From positions 1-64,000 of the forward strand of contig BQMY01000076.1 in assembly GCA_022181065.1 (NCBI GenBank): DNA of 64,000 nt, in the 5' to 3' direction. Of this stretch, positions 35,122 to 43,526 are shown one piece after another; position 1 is the stretch's first letter, and every line of letters begins with the position of its first letter. The notes below the pieces were generated by a model, which had not been told where the DNA came from, made no database searches, and saw only the letters and a program-made list of their open reading frames with translations. This DNA comes from Melioribacteraceae bacterium. GTDB lineage: Bacteria > Bacteroidota > Ignavibacteria > Ignavibacteriales > Melioribacteraceae. A program made the position numbers and the translations under genes.

Positions 35122-36063
35122 ATGCCCTACAATCCTTACGACCCTGAAAAAAGTGATTTTATACCCGTATTGAGTCCTGTTGCCGCAGCGATAACAGGAC
35201 TCATATTTATTTTTTTCACCTACCAGATTGTAGGTGGATTGATAACGCTTGCACTATTCGGGTTTGATCTTGAGAACGCTCCTGTAAATGGTTTCAGATT
35301 CATGACCTCACTCGGACAGTTTCTTTTCATCCTCGCTCCTGCATTGCTGCTATCACATCTGGTTTACAGAAATATAACCGATATCATACGAATCAAACTT
35401 CCGGGCTGGAAAGAAATAGCCGTTTTTGTTGCGGGTATGTTAATAATAATTCCTCTTATGCAGGAATTGGTAACAGTACAAAATTATATTATTGATGTGA
35501 TCATAAAATCGGTGCCGGTTCTCGAAAGCGTCAAAGCAGTATTTGATGAGCTTAGCAAAACTCTCGAAGGCACCTACCTGAAACTTATATCAGCCGATAA
35601 TTTATTCGAGCTCTCCTGGGTTGTATTTATTATAGCGTTCACCCCCGCTATCTGTGAGGAAGTGCTCTTCCGTGGTTTTATCCAGAAAAGTTTTGAATTC
35701 CGAATGAAGCCTCTTTGGGCGGCTGTTATCACTTCAATATTTTTCGGAATGTATCACTTTAATCCGTTCGGATTGTTCGCGCTTATCCTGCTCAGTTTTT
35801 ATATCGGTTTTTCCGCGTACAAAAGTGATTCTATTTTCATCCCGATGATTTTACATTTTCTGAACAATTTTATTACAGTTTCTGTTTTTTATGCTTTGGG
35901 CGACACGGAACTACTCGACCCGACTGCCGTTCCTGAGGGTGAAATTTTATACTCCGTAATAAATGTTGTACTGTTATCAGTTTTATTTATATTCTTCCTT
36001 TACATAGTGAACAAAAACTACCATAAAATTAAGGGAGGTAACGATGATATGTCCGAAGTGTGA
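35122..36063 (+). CDS. CPBP-family intramembrane protease
   Basis: 313 residues with about eight hydrophobic helices. The Abi/CAAX protease motifs are EEVLFRG (Glu pair and Arg), FFGMYHFNPFG (His) and MILHFLNNF (His and Asn). These membrane glutamate proteases process prenylated proteins or give bacteriocin self-immunity; its substrate is unknown. Its end overlaps the next gene by 20 bases. Confidence 0.92.
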   Translation: MPYNPYDPEKSDFIPVLSPVAAAITGLIFIFFTYQIVGGLITLALFGFDLENAPVNGFRFMTSLGQFLFILAPALLLSHLVYRNITDIIRIKLPGWKEIAVFVAGMLIIIPLMQELVTVQNYIIDVIIKSVPVLESVKAVFDELSKTLEGTYLKLISADNLFELSWVVFIIAFTPAICEEVLFRGFIQKSFEFRMKPLWAAVITSIFFGMYHFNPFGLFALILLSFYIGFSAYKSDSIFIPMILHFLNNFITVSVFYALGDTELLDPTAVPEGEILYSVINVVLLSVLFIFFLYIVNKNYHKIKGGNDDMSEV

Positions 36064-36373
36064 GTACGAATTTGTAGAAGGTATAACCAAATGCTCCGAC
36101 TGCGGGTCTGACCTGATACATACTGAGGATTTTGAAGGCAATCTGGTTCACGCCGATGATTGGGTAATACTAAAAACTTTTGCCGAGCAGTATGAAGCTG
36201 ATATGCTAAAAGCCAATCTTGAAGGAGCTGAAATCGAAACACTGGTTTTGGGTCAAAAAGACCGTAGCTACCCAACTGTTGGCGACTTAGCCATTATCAA
36301 GATTTTGGTTAGAAAAGAATCTGCCGAAGACGCGGTAAAAATCCTGGATGATATTTATAACAATGAAAACTAA
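36044..36373 (+). CDS. DUF2007-type protein with zinc ribbon
   Basis: 109 residues. An N-terminal CPKC...CSDC zinc ribbon (residues 3-20) is followed by a ferredoxin-like DUF2007 domain (WVILKTFAEQYEADMLKANLEGAEI to ILVRKESAEDAVKIL), a putative signalling fold. Start ATG 36044 behind GGGAGG, inside the protease gene. It ends four bases before cdsA, so translation is probably coupled. Confidence 0.85.
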   Translation: MICPKCEYEFVEGITKCSDCGSDLIHTEDFEGNLVHADDWVILKTFAEQYEADMLKANLEGAEIETLVLGQKDRSYPTVGDLAIIKILVRKESAEDAVKILDDIYNNEN

Positions 36374-36376
36374 TAT

Positions 36377-37201
36377 ATGGCTTTGAGTAATACTTCAGTA
36401 AGGATAATCGTATCGATAATCGCAATCCCGGTTGTTGTGGGATTATGCATCCTGGGCGGTTATCCTTTTTGGCTTTTTATGATGGCTCTCGCTCTAATGG
36501 GCTACTACGAATTTGTCGGAATGACCAAACAAAAACAGGTTTACACAAACAAACCTGCAGGTTTCTTTGCCGTACTGGTAATAATGACCTCCGTGTTTTT
36601 CTGGTCTGTTGATACTCTCGATATTGTTGTAGGGCTATTCGTAATAATTATTTTTTGGGAATTATTCCGCAATAAAGGCTCGGCAATAAGTAATATCGGG
36701 GCAACTTTACTAGGGGTATTATATACAGGACTTCTGCCCGGTACAGTTGTTCTTATTCGTGAGCTTTACAGGTACAACGATATGCTCTACCCAACAGGCG
36801 GATACCTTATATTGTCGATACTCGTTTCTATCTGGGCATGTGATTCAGCGGCTTATTTTATCGGAAGCGCCATCGGAAAACACAAGCTTTTCCCGCGTGT
36901 AAGTCCGAAAAAAAGTTGGGAAGGAGCAATTGCCGGATTTGCATTTTCGATTATCGCAATGCTCGCGATGAAATACTTCCTGCTCGATTATATCTCCATG
37001 ACGGATGCTGTGGTGATTGGTTTGATTGTGGGAATTTTCGGGCAGACCGGCGACCTGATCGAAAGTCTGATCAAACGTGACGCGGGAGTAAAAGACTCAT
37101 CAAAACTGATACCGGGGCATGGCGGGGTTCTCGACCGCTTTGATTCACTCCTTCTTACGGCGCCTCTTGTTTACATGTACCTCAAACATTTTTCAATTTA
37201 G
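36377..37201 (+). CDS. cdsA: Phosphatidate cytidylyltransferase
   Basis: 274 residues, eight hydrophobic segments. The CdsA signature is clear near the end: SPKKSWEGAIAGFAFS, GQTGDLIESLIKRDAGVKDSS, and PGHGGVLDRFDSLLLTAP. The enzyme makes CDP-diacylglycerol, the precursor for all phospholipid head groups, at the inner membrane. It starts at ATG 36377 and is the last gene of the co-directional run. Confidence 0.95.
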   Translation: MALSNTSVRIIVSIIAIPVVVGLCILGGYPFWLFMMALALMGYYEFVGMTKQKQVYTNKPAGFFAVLVIMTSVFFWSVDTLDIVVGLFVIIIFWELFRNKGSAISNIGATLLGVLYTGLLPGTVVLIRELYRYNDMLYPTGGYLILSILVSIWACDSAAYFIGSAIGKHKLFPRVSPKKSWEGAIAGFAFSIIAMLAMKYFLLDYISMTDAVVIGLIVGIFGQTGDLIESLIKRDAGVKDSSKLIPGHGGVLDRFDSLLLTAPLVYMYLKHFSI

Positions 37202-37208
37202 ACAAACA

Positions 37209-37250
37209 GGCTATAACCTTATAAACAATATTCTCTGTATGGTTATAGCC
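37209..37250. repeat. 10-bp inverted repeat between cdsA and the mobile mystery genes
   Basis: GGCTATAACC (37209-37218) and GGTTATAGCC (37241-37250) are perfect complements 22 bases apart. They could form a terminator for cdsA (TTATATTTT follows) or an operator of the HTH protein. Confidence 0.6.
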
Positions 37251-37293
37251 TTATATTTTGATTGACTATTTAAATGTTTAGCCTTATATTTTT
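37246..37293 (+). promoter_or_regulatory. Promoter and paired direct repeats of the mobile mystery A/B operon
   Basis: TTGACT (37262-37267) and TATATT (37285-37290) are 17 bases apart, a good -35/-10 pair 27 bases ahead of the ATG at 37318. TAGCCTTATATTTT occurs twice, at 37246-37259 and 37279-37292; the second copy covers the -10. Such an arrangement fits autorepression by the HTH protein MobA encoded next; this is inference. Confidence 0.6.
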
Positions 37294-37317
37294 AAAGAAT
37301 ATTAAGGTCAGACATTT

Positions 37318-37782
37318 ATGATAAACTCTAAGCAGCAGCTTCTTATAGAACAAGTTGATAGAAAGTTACAAAAACTTAAAGAAATTGAAGATTTGTCCAT
37401 CCCGTCCGGTGGATGGATTAGAAACATTCGAATCGCATTAAAAATGTCGCTTCGTCAATTGGGTAAAAGGCTCAATATCTCACCACAAAGCGCCAGAGAA
37501 ATTGAAATACGTGAAGCTGATGGTGGAATCACGCTTAAAACGCTCAGAAATGTAGCGGAAGCGCTTGATATGAAATTTGTATACGGTTTTATACCGAAAA
37601 GTGAAAACATTGAGACTATGATAGAAAAGAGAGCTGCTGAAATTGCAAAAACAATTGTTGCAAGAACATCCGCGAGTATGATCCTTGAAGATCAGGCTAT
37701 TCCTTATGATAGAGTGGAAAACGCGGTAAAACTTAAATCACAAGAGATTAAAGATAAAATGCCATCATATTTATGGGATTAG
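37318..37782 (+). CDS. Mobile mystery protein A (HTH regulator, antitoxin-like)
   Basis: 154 residues. The TIGR-type mobile mystery A pattern is seen in QQLLIEQVDRKLQKLKE, SGGWIRNIRIALKMSLRQLG and then a Xre-type helix-turn-helix LGKRLNISPQSAREIEIREAD with a second helix TLKTLRNVAEALD. It is always paired with a Fic protein, and the two are found sporadically in genomes. It probably represses the operon and neutralises the partner. Start ATG 37318; it overlaps the next gene by 10 bases. Confidence 0.88.
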   Translation: MINSKQQLLIEQVDRKLQKLKEIEDLSIPSGGWIRNIRIALKMSLRQLGKRLNISPQSAREIEIREADGGITLKTLRNVAEALDMKFVYGFIPKSENIETMIEKRAAEIAKTIVARTSASMILEDQAIPYDRVENAVKLKSQEIKDKMPSYLWD

Positions 37783-38369
37783 ACTTCACTTACATTGACG
37801 GTCAAACACCGATTGATGAAGATGAAAAAGAGGGTTTGCTGATTAAAACAATCGAAACGCGTAGCGACCTCGATGAATTTGAACATCATAATATTGAAAA
37901 AGCAATTGAATGGACTCTCGGTAAAAGATGGAAGGCAGATTACATACTATCTGAAACCTTTATTTTAACTTTGCACACAAGAATGTTTGGTGATGTGTGG
38001 GCATGGGCCGGTCAGTTTCGAAAAACCAATAAGAATCTTGGTGTCGATAAATTTGAGATTGGTATTAGTCTTCGAAATCTGATTGATGATAGTATTGTCT
38101 GGTTTGAAAAAGAGATTTATGAACCTGATGAATTCGCGATTCGTTTTGGACACAGACTAGTACAAATTCATTGTTTTCCAAATGGAAATGGACGGCATTC
38201 ACGACTTGTATCAGATGTAATTTCAGAAAAAATATTTAATCGTCCCGTATTTACATGGGGACAAGGTAATCTAATTCAGGCAAATCAAAAAAGAGCGGAG
38301 TACATAAAAGCGGTTAAACTTGCGGATGAAGGTGAATTCGAAAATCTGTTAAAATTTGCCCGAAGTTAA
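37773..38369 (+). CDS. Mobile mystery protein B (Fic-domain protein)
   Basis: 198 residues with a Fic domain whose active-site loop reads HCFPNGNGRH (from residue 133), matching HPFxxGNGR except Cys for Pro at the second place. The conserved WAWAGQFRKTNKNLGVDKFEI stretch precedes it. Fic enzymes transfer AMP or another nucleotide moiety to target proteins. With the overlapping HTH gene it forms a toxin-antitoxin-like pair. The target is unknown. Confidence 0.9.
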   Translation: MGLDFTYIDGQTPIDEDEKEGLLIKTIETRSDLDEFEHHNIEKAIEWTLGKRWKADYILSETFILTLHTRMFGDVWAWAGQFRKTNKNLGVDKFEIGISLRNLIDDSIVWFEKEIYEPDEFAIRFGHRLVQIHCFPNGNGRHSRLVSDVISEKIFNRPVFTWGQGNLIQANQKRAEYIKAVKLADEGEFENLLKFARS

Positions 38370-38443
38370 TCTTATTTAAAATTAACTCCGGGGTAAAACT
38401 TGTATTTTCATCATAAATCTTGTACGAATTCGAAGTAATTTCC

Positions 38444-38899
38444 CTACCAAACTTTAGTCGGTTCGATATCGATGTATTGTGCTTCCCCTTCAATCTGGAA
38501 ATAAACCCTGAAGTTCATAAGTTCAATTTTATCTTTTGATGTCGCCTCATATTTACCTGTGTATTTGTTGAATGAGATAGAATATGAATTTTCATCCGGT
38601 ATATAAATATTTTTTATGGCGAGATAGACCATGCCATTCACACTTTGACCAGGTAGAACAGTGTTTTTCCTTAGTGCGCCATCGTTAAAATTAGTTTTTA
38701 CCTGACCGTATTTTTTATCAATCCTGTCGAGCTGGTTGTCAGTTCTTTCGGAAACCTGCTCCCTTTTTTGGTCAGAGTCATTTATAATTATTTGACCACC
38801 CTGGGGTGTTGTTGCAACTGTATTTCCGGTCGCGAAATATTGAAGTGTTCCGCTTAGGGATTCAGCAAACCTTTCGGCAGACTTCTCTTTTTTTACAAT
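38444..38899 (-). pseudogene. 5'-truncated gene, C-terminal fragment of an uncharacterised protein
   Basis: On the minus strand an open frame runs from 38899 (a stop lies at 38902) to the stop at 38444, 151 codons, with no usable start; the first ATG is at 38641. It encodes KKEKSAERFAESLSG, a segment GNTVATTPQGGQIIIND, a charged helix (ERTDNQLDRIDKKYGQV), and LRKNTVLPGQSVNGMVYLAI with a beta-rich end. The last part resembles the closing domain of uncharacterised envelope proteins where an NTxxPGxxVxGxVYF motif recurs. The front has been lost by deletion. Confidence 0.65.
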
Positions 38900-38945
38900 T
38901 CAGATATAAGAATTGTTCTGAATCCTCAAACATTTTTCGATATAG

Positions 38946-38975
38946 ATTAACCCACGGTTTAAACCGTGGGTTAAT
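38946..38975. repeat. 30-bp perfect palindrome with ACCCACGGTTT core
   Basis: ATTAACCCACGGTTT and its exact complement AAACCGTGGGTTAAT abut each other. It follows the saccharopine dehydrogenase-type gene on the minus strand and may serve as its terminator. Related copies are at 60606-60635 and, decayed, at 25727. Confidence 0.85.
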
Positions 38976-38991
38976 AGACTAAACCAATTAT

Positions 38992-40338
38992 TTACATCGG
39001 AATAACTTCTTTTTCAAACTTGATACCAAGTGTTTCCAGTTCTGCCATTACTTTTTTGTAGATCACAGGCTGAATTGGAATATGAGTTCCTTTAATTGGT
39101 AATTCATCGTTCAGTATCAGTTTTGCAGCTATTGCCGCAGGAGCGCCAACAGTTTTAGCTATTGCTGTAAATCCGTTTGGCACACCATAATCGATCATTG
39201 TAGAAATAATCTTTTCCTTACGGTTATTTTCATTCGGATAAACTGCTTCAATCTCATGACGCAGAATAACCATGTCACGCTTTCCTTCAGGGAGCGGCAT
39301 TTTTTTCTTAACCAAATCGGTCATAACGTCAACAGTTGTACGGAATTCTTTACCGATTTTTTCTGTACTAAACAGACCAAGCCATTTAAGATTATCCATA
39401 ATTTTTCCGGTCGGACTAATATTAAGATATCTTGCTACTCTTGCTTCAAGTGTTGAGCCGGTCATATTAAGAGGTAGAAACATTTCAATAAATTCCGCAT
39501 AACTTTTATCAGCGATACCTTTTAATACCATTGTATCGTTGGGTAAACCTAGTTTGATAATTTTTTCCCAGGTCTCACTCCAGCCGGGATATCTCAAAGT
39601 ACCACGTAACATAGTGTGAGCTTTTTTAAGATTGAAAACATCAAGATAAATGAGTGAATCGCGGTTCGGATATGCCTCGAACGTACCTACACCATCAATC
39701 TCAACATTCCATGTGCGCTGGAAACATTCCTGATGCGATAATATTTTCACCTGGCTATCTTCCATATACTGCGCGCCGTCACGGCCGGCCATGATAACGT
39801 TACGCGGATTCCATGTGATACAATAATCAAGCGGGTTCGATTTTACATCCGGTGCGGGTAATCCGCCGCCGTAAGAAACAAATCCGGCAACATATCCTCC
39901 ATTTTCACGGATTTTGTGGATCATTGCCATAGCGGACATATGATCAATGCCGGGATCAAGACCCATTTCATTCAGGATTATCATTCCTTTACGCATGGCG
40001 TCGTTGTTAAGATCCGCGACTCTTAAATTAGTGTAGGAAGCTGTTACTACATGTTTGCCGAAATGAAGACAATCGAGCGCAATCATGTACTGAAACTGTG
40101 GAGCTAATAAATTGAGGACTATATCCGATTCTGATATAAGTCGTTTTCTTAAAACTTCATCATTAACATCAAATTCAATGGCTGTGCCCCGGGTATTACC
40201 ATTTACACGCGATTTTGCAAGGCTGATATCCATATCACAAACCGTAACAAACCAATCATGTTTTTCGGCATTCTCGAGCATATAATTGATCATATAAGGC
40301 GTACTTTGTCCTGCGCCAAGGATAAGAACATTCTTCAT
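38992..40338 (-). CDS. Saccharopine dehydrogenase-type oxidoreductase
   Basis: 448 residues. The N-terminal Rossmann fold shows VLILGAGQSTPYMINYML and the aspartate CDMD for NAD(P). The middle has GLDPGIDHMSAM, SYGGGLPAPDVKSNPLDYCITWNPRNV and GWSETWEKIIKLG, all typical of the C-terminal half of the lysine-ketoglutarate reductase/saccharopine dehydrogenase family. It acts in lysine metabolism or in carboxynorspermidine-type polyamine chemistry; the exact reaction needs biochemical evidence. It stands alone on the minus strand. Confidence 0.85.
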   Translation of the reverse strand: MKNVLILGAGQSTPYMINYMLENAEKHDWFVTVCDMDISLAKSRVNGNTRGTAIEFDVNDEVLRKRLISESDIVLNLLAPQFQYMIALDCLHFGKHVVTASYTNLRVADLNNDAMRKGMIILNEMGLDPGIDHMSAMAMIHKIRENGGYVAGFVSYGGGLPAPDVKSNPLDYCITWNPRNVIMAGRDGAQYMEDSQVKILSHQECFQRTWNVEIDGVGTFEAYPNRDSLIYLDVFNLKKAHTMLRGTLRYPGWSETWEKIIKLGLPNDTMVLKGIADKSYAEFIEMFLPLNMTGSTLEARVARYLNISPTGKIMDNLKWLGLFSTEKIGKEFRTTVDVMTDLVKKKMPLPEGKRDMVILRHEIEAVYPNENNRKEKIISTMIDYGVPNGFTAIAKTVGAPAAIAAKLILNDELPIKGTHIPIQPVIYKKVMAELETLGIKFEKEVIPM

Positions 40339-40504
40339 TAAAACACCCCTAATGTGATTTCCGTAATTTTTGGCTATACCAAAATATGGAGATAATACAA
40401 GATTGCAAAACTATATCCCCTAATGTTGGCAACTTTTCTTTTATTTTTGTTTATAATAATTATATTGTCGGAATAATTATCTCGAACTTAAATTATCAGT
40501 TTAT

Positions 40505-41941
40505 ATGCAAGCAAAATTACGACTCATAATACCGATTATTATCTTACTATTATCCAGTGCTGTATTTGCTCAAAGAGTGGACAACAGCGCCAACACAAGA
40601 TTTTTGAGTAATCTTGAATTTTTCTATAAAGAGATAAAAGATTACTATGTAAACCTTGAGATGAAAGAGGATTTATACGGCTTTACCTGGAATCAGCTAT
40701 ATCATAAATACCGTGAAGAAATGATCAGCGCGAAAAACGAAAGTGATTTTTTCAGAATTATTTCATCATTCGCTTCCGAGCTGAATGATAAAAATTGCGC
40801 GGTTCAGTATAAGGCTCGTGTGTCGAGAGTCAACATTTTTAAATTTTCGGAAGGATTGTACAATCCTTTTAATTGCAGAATTATTGAGGGTAACGTATTA
40901 ATTGTTAATTCAACAACCAAACCGGATGTTTCAGGAAAATATATAATTGCGATAAATGATGTTCCAATAGAAGAAATTATCGAAAAACTTTCAGGTGTTT
41001 ACAAGTTATTCAGGACTAAAACCGGCACAAAAAAAGAATTGGTCAACAGGAAGCGTTTTATAGAATATTTTCAGCTTTTCAGGGACACCTATCCGGATAC
41101 CCTGGAATATAAGCTGAAAGATTATTATTCCGGTGAAATCAGTACGCTAAAAATCGGCAAAAACGCGAACTTCATGCCACCCCGCCCTTATGAAAAGCCT
41201 CACGTGTACCTCGGGTTTCACTATAATAAAATATTACCGGAATCGGAAATACTCGCCGGAAACATCGGGTATATCAGAATCCCCTCTTTCGACGCGAATA
41301 TAAAAGCGGTTGTAGAAAACTTTTCAAAGGAGGTTGACCTGCTCAGTAAACAAAAGGTTGGCGGTGTAATTATCGATTTGCGTTGGTCAAAAGGTAATAA
41401 TGAGGCTCTTCAGGAGCTTTTGAGCTATTTCACAACAAAAAGTTATACACCTTTTTATTTCAGATTCAAAGACAGTTTCAGGTTTAACGATATACTGAAA
41501 CAAAGAAATCTTTATGAAGATCAGAGATATTCAAGGGGTAATCGTAAGGCAGAGGATGGGTATTCTGATTGGTGGCAGATAGATGTTGACCCGGCTGTAA
41601 ATAAATTTCTTACCGAAGTTCCGGTTGTGCTTCTTACAAACGAATTAACCTCGGGCGAGGCTTCCCTGCTTGCGTTTGAGGCGGCAAAACGTAATAATAT
41701 CAGCCTTATTGGAGAGGAATTTGCACTTGAAGGTCACGGGCTCGCAACCCCGATTTTATTCCCGGATCGAATGTACTATACGCGTTATAGCTTCAGAGAA
41801 ACGGTTGATGCCGAATTTAATACTTTGGAAAATATAATTATTCAACCGGATGTTTCAGCCGTACAAACTATCTCTGATTATAAAAAAGGGATTGACTCGC
41901 AAGTTAACTCAGCCAAAAATTATCTATTGAAGAAGAAATGA
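40505..41941 (+). CDS. S41-like peptidase, secreted
   Basis: 478 residues with a Sec signal (LIIPIIILLLSSAVFAQ). The C-terminal half has the tail-specific protease fold: GNIGYIRIPSFD, KVGGVIIDLRWSKGNNEAL and VVLLTNELTSGEASLLAFEAAKR, where the serine of TSGEA occupies the S41 nucleophile place, then LIGEEFALEGHG. The N-terminal half (residues 25-240) is a lid with a PDZ-like segment (GKYIIAINDVPIEEIIEKLSG). It is probably a periplasmic protease. It overlaps mgsA as ATGA. Confidence 0.85.
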   Translation: MQAKLRLIIPIIILLLSSAVFAQRVDNSANTRFLSNLEFFYKEIKDYYVNLEMKEDLYGFTWNQLYHKYREEMISAKNESDFFRIISSFASELNDKNCAVQYKARVSRVNIFKFSEGLYNPFNCRIIEGNVLIVNSTTKPDVSGKYIIAINDVPIEEIIEKLSGVYKLFRTKTGTKKELVNRKRFIEYFQLFRDTYPDTLEYKLKDYYSGEISTLKIGKNANFMPPRPYEKPHVYLGFHYNKILPESEILAGNIGYIRIPSFDANIKAVVENFSKEVDLLSKQKVGGVIIDLRWSKGNNEALQELLSYFTTKSYTPFYFRFKDSFRFNDILKQRNLYEDQRYSRGNRKAEDGYSDWWQIDVDPAVNKFLTEVPVVLLTNELTSGEASLLAFEAAKRNNISLIGEEFALEGHGLATPILFPDRMYYTRYSFRETVDAEFNTLENIIIQPDVSAVQTISDYKKGIDSQVNSAKNYLLKKK

Positions 41942-42426
41942 GTAATAATATGAAAGCCAGAAAAAATCTTGCCCTCGTGGCGCATGATAATCGTAAAAAA
42001 GATATAGCTGAATGGGTTGAATGGAACTACCGGATACTCGCAAAACACAATATCATTTGTACAGGTACCACAGGAAAAATGATTGAGAGAGTACTCCTCG
42101 AAAAACATGAAGCCGAAGAAAGTGATGCCATATTGCATCCGGTACAGAAATTAAAATCGGGTCCTCTTGGTGGAGACCAGCAACTTGGAGCGATGATCGC
42201 CGAAGGAAAAATTGATGTACTTATATTTTTCTGGGATCCGATGGAGCCTCAACCGCACGATGTTGATGTTAAGGCTCTGTCAAGAATAGCCGTGGTTTAT
42301 AATATTCCTGTAGCAAACAACAGATCATCCGCTGATTTTATTATTTCATCACCCTTGTTTAATGAAGAGTATCAACCGAAACTTAAAGATTACACAGGAT
42401 ATATGAACCGCGCTACAGAGAGATAG
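41938..42426 (+). CDS. mgsA: Methylglyoxal synthase
   Basis: 162 residues; the initiator at 41938 and a second ATG at 41950 are both possible. The family marks are KNLALVAHDNRKKDIAEWV, CTGTTGKMIE, KSGPLGGDQQLGAMIAEG (with the catalytic Asp), FFWDPMEPQPHDVDVKAL and PVANNRSSADFII. It converts dihydroxyacetone phosphate to methylglyoxal and phosphate, a bypass of lower glycolysis under phosphate limitation. Translationally coupled to the upstream S41 gene by ATGA. Confidence 0.95.
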   Translation: MSNNMKARKNLALVAHDNRKKDIAEWVEWNYRILAKHNIICTGTTGKMIERVLLEKHEAEESDAILHPVQKLKSGPLGGDQQLGAMIAEGKIDVLIFFWDPMEPQPHDVDVKALSRIAVVYNIPVANNRSSADFIISSPLFNEEYQPKLKDYTGYMNRATER

Positions 42427-42539
42427 TAATACTGAAATTTATTTCCTTCTCATATTGTGGTTGTGGACGCGTATTTAAAAGTTGCCGGGATTCTTACCCC
42501 TATATGCAATTGTAGTACATGTCAACCCTGATAATGAGG

Positions 42540-43262
42540 TCATTCCCACTCAACAAAATAATTCACAACTATTTTACCATCAGCACTTTTTACCTCAATT
42601 GTATCATGAGGAACATCTGATGTGAGCTCCGAAAATTGTACAGTATTTGTATATCCTATACTTTCAGACTCCCCGTCATCCCGGTCGAACAACTTCAAGA
42701 GATACGGTTTATTCAGGTCAGGAAGAAGATATGGTGAAGCGAAAGACCAGTAAACATAATGTGATTCCGGATTCAGATCGTTAATAATATAGTTAATACC
42801 ATCCACTACCCTGATATTTTCCATAAATAACTCAAAATACAAGTCTGGGTCTGAATCGGTGTCCCATTTTTGACCCAACATATTCGTATCCGGGAAATCT
42901 TCTATGCCGATGCCTCGCATATAAACCCTGCCATACTCTATCATTACCGATTTTATCCTGATATCGCGGATACCTGTAGTTGTATCGGTAACATCGAGCG
43001 AAATATCGTAAAAACCTTTTTGCGTGTATATTTTTTCCGGTTCACGCTCCCTGGAATACATGCCATCACCAAAATCCCACAAAAATTTATTTGCCAGTTT
43101 TGAGCTATTTTCGAACTTGATTGTGCTATACGTTTTTAATTCACCCGTAATCGTAAATTCCGCAGATGTAAATTCTTCCTGTTCCACGATATTATCGTTA
43201 TCGCAAGATGTTGTCAAGAACAATAAAATAATTAAATTCAAAACTTTGATGCTATTTTTCAT
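42540..43262 (-). CDS. PKD-domain lipoprotein
   Basis: 240 residues starting MKNSIKVLNLIILLFLTTSC, a lipoprotein signal with Cys20. A single PKD domain at about 30-110 is marked by KFLWDFGDGMYSREREPEKIY. The rest is beta-rich with no further motif. PKD domains mediate carbohydrate or protein contacts at the cell surface. It stands alone between mgsA and the histidine kinase. Confidence 0.88.
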   Translation of the reverse strand: MKNSIKVLNLIILLFLTTSCDNDNIVEQEEFTSAEFTITGELKTYSTIKFENSSKLANKFLWDFGDGMYSREREPEKIYTQKGFYDISLDVTDTTTGIRDIRIKSVMIEYGRVYMRGIGIEDFPDTNMLGQKWDTDSDPDLYFELFMENIRVVDGINYIINDLNPESHYVYWSFASPYLLPDLNKPYLLKLFDRDDGESESIGYTNTVQFSELTSDVPHDTIEVKSADGKIVVNYFVEWE

Positions 43263-43526
43263 TTCCCCTCTTGCATGAAATTACCAGTAAAAACATTTAC
43301 TTCAATATAAATGGCGAATTGTGATACAAAACACTGACATCCAACAAGTGTGGCAACATATGTTACGTAACTTTCAACGAATTAGCTACTTTTATCTGGA
43401 AGAGTACTAGTTATTTTAGTAGCGTAAATCACAGCCCTTATTTACTCTGAATCAACTTTTGTCGAATATTTTCTCTTCTTTTCCCGAGTGGCTCTAATTT
43501 TATAAATTATAATTCTGGAATATTTA

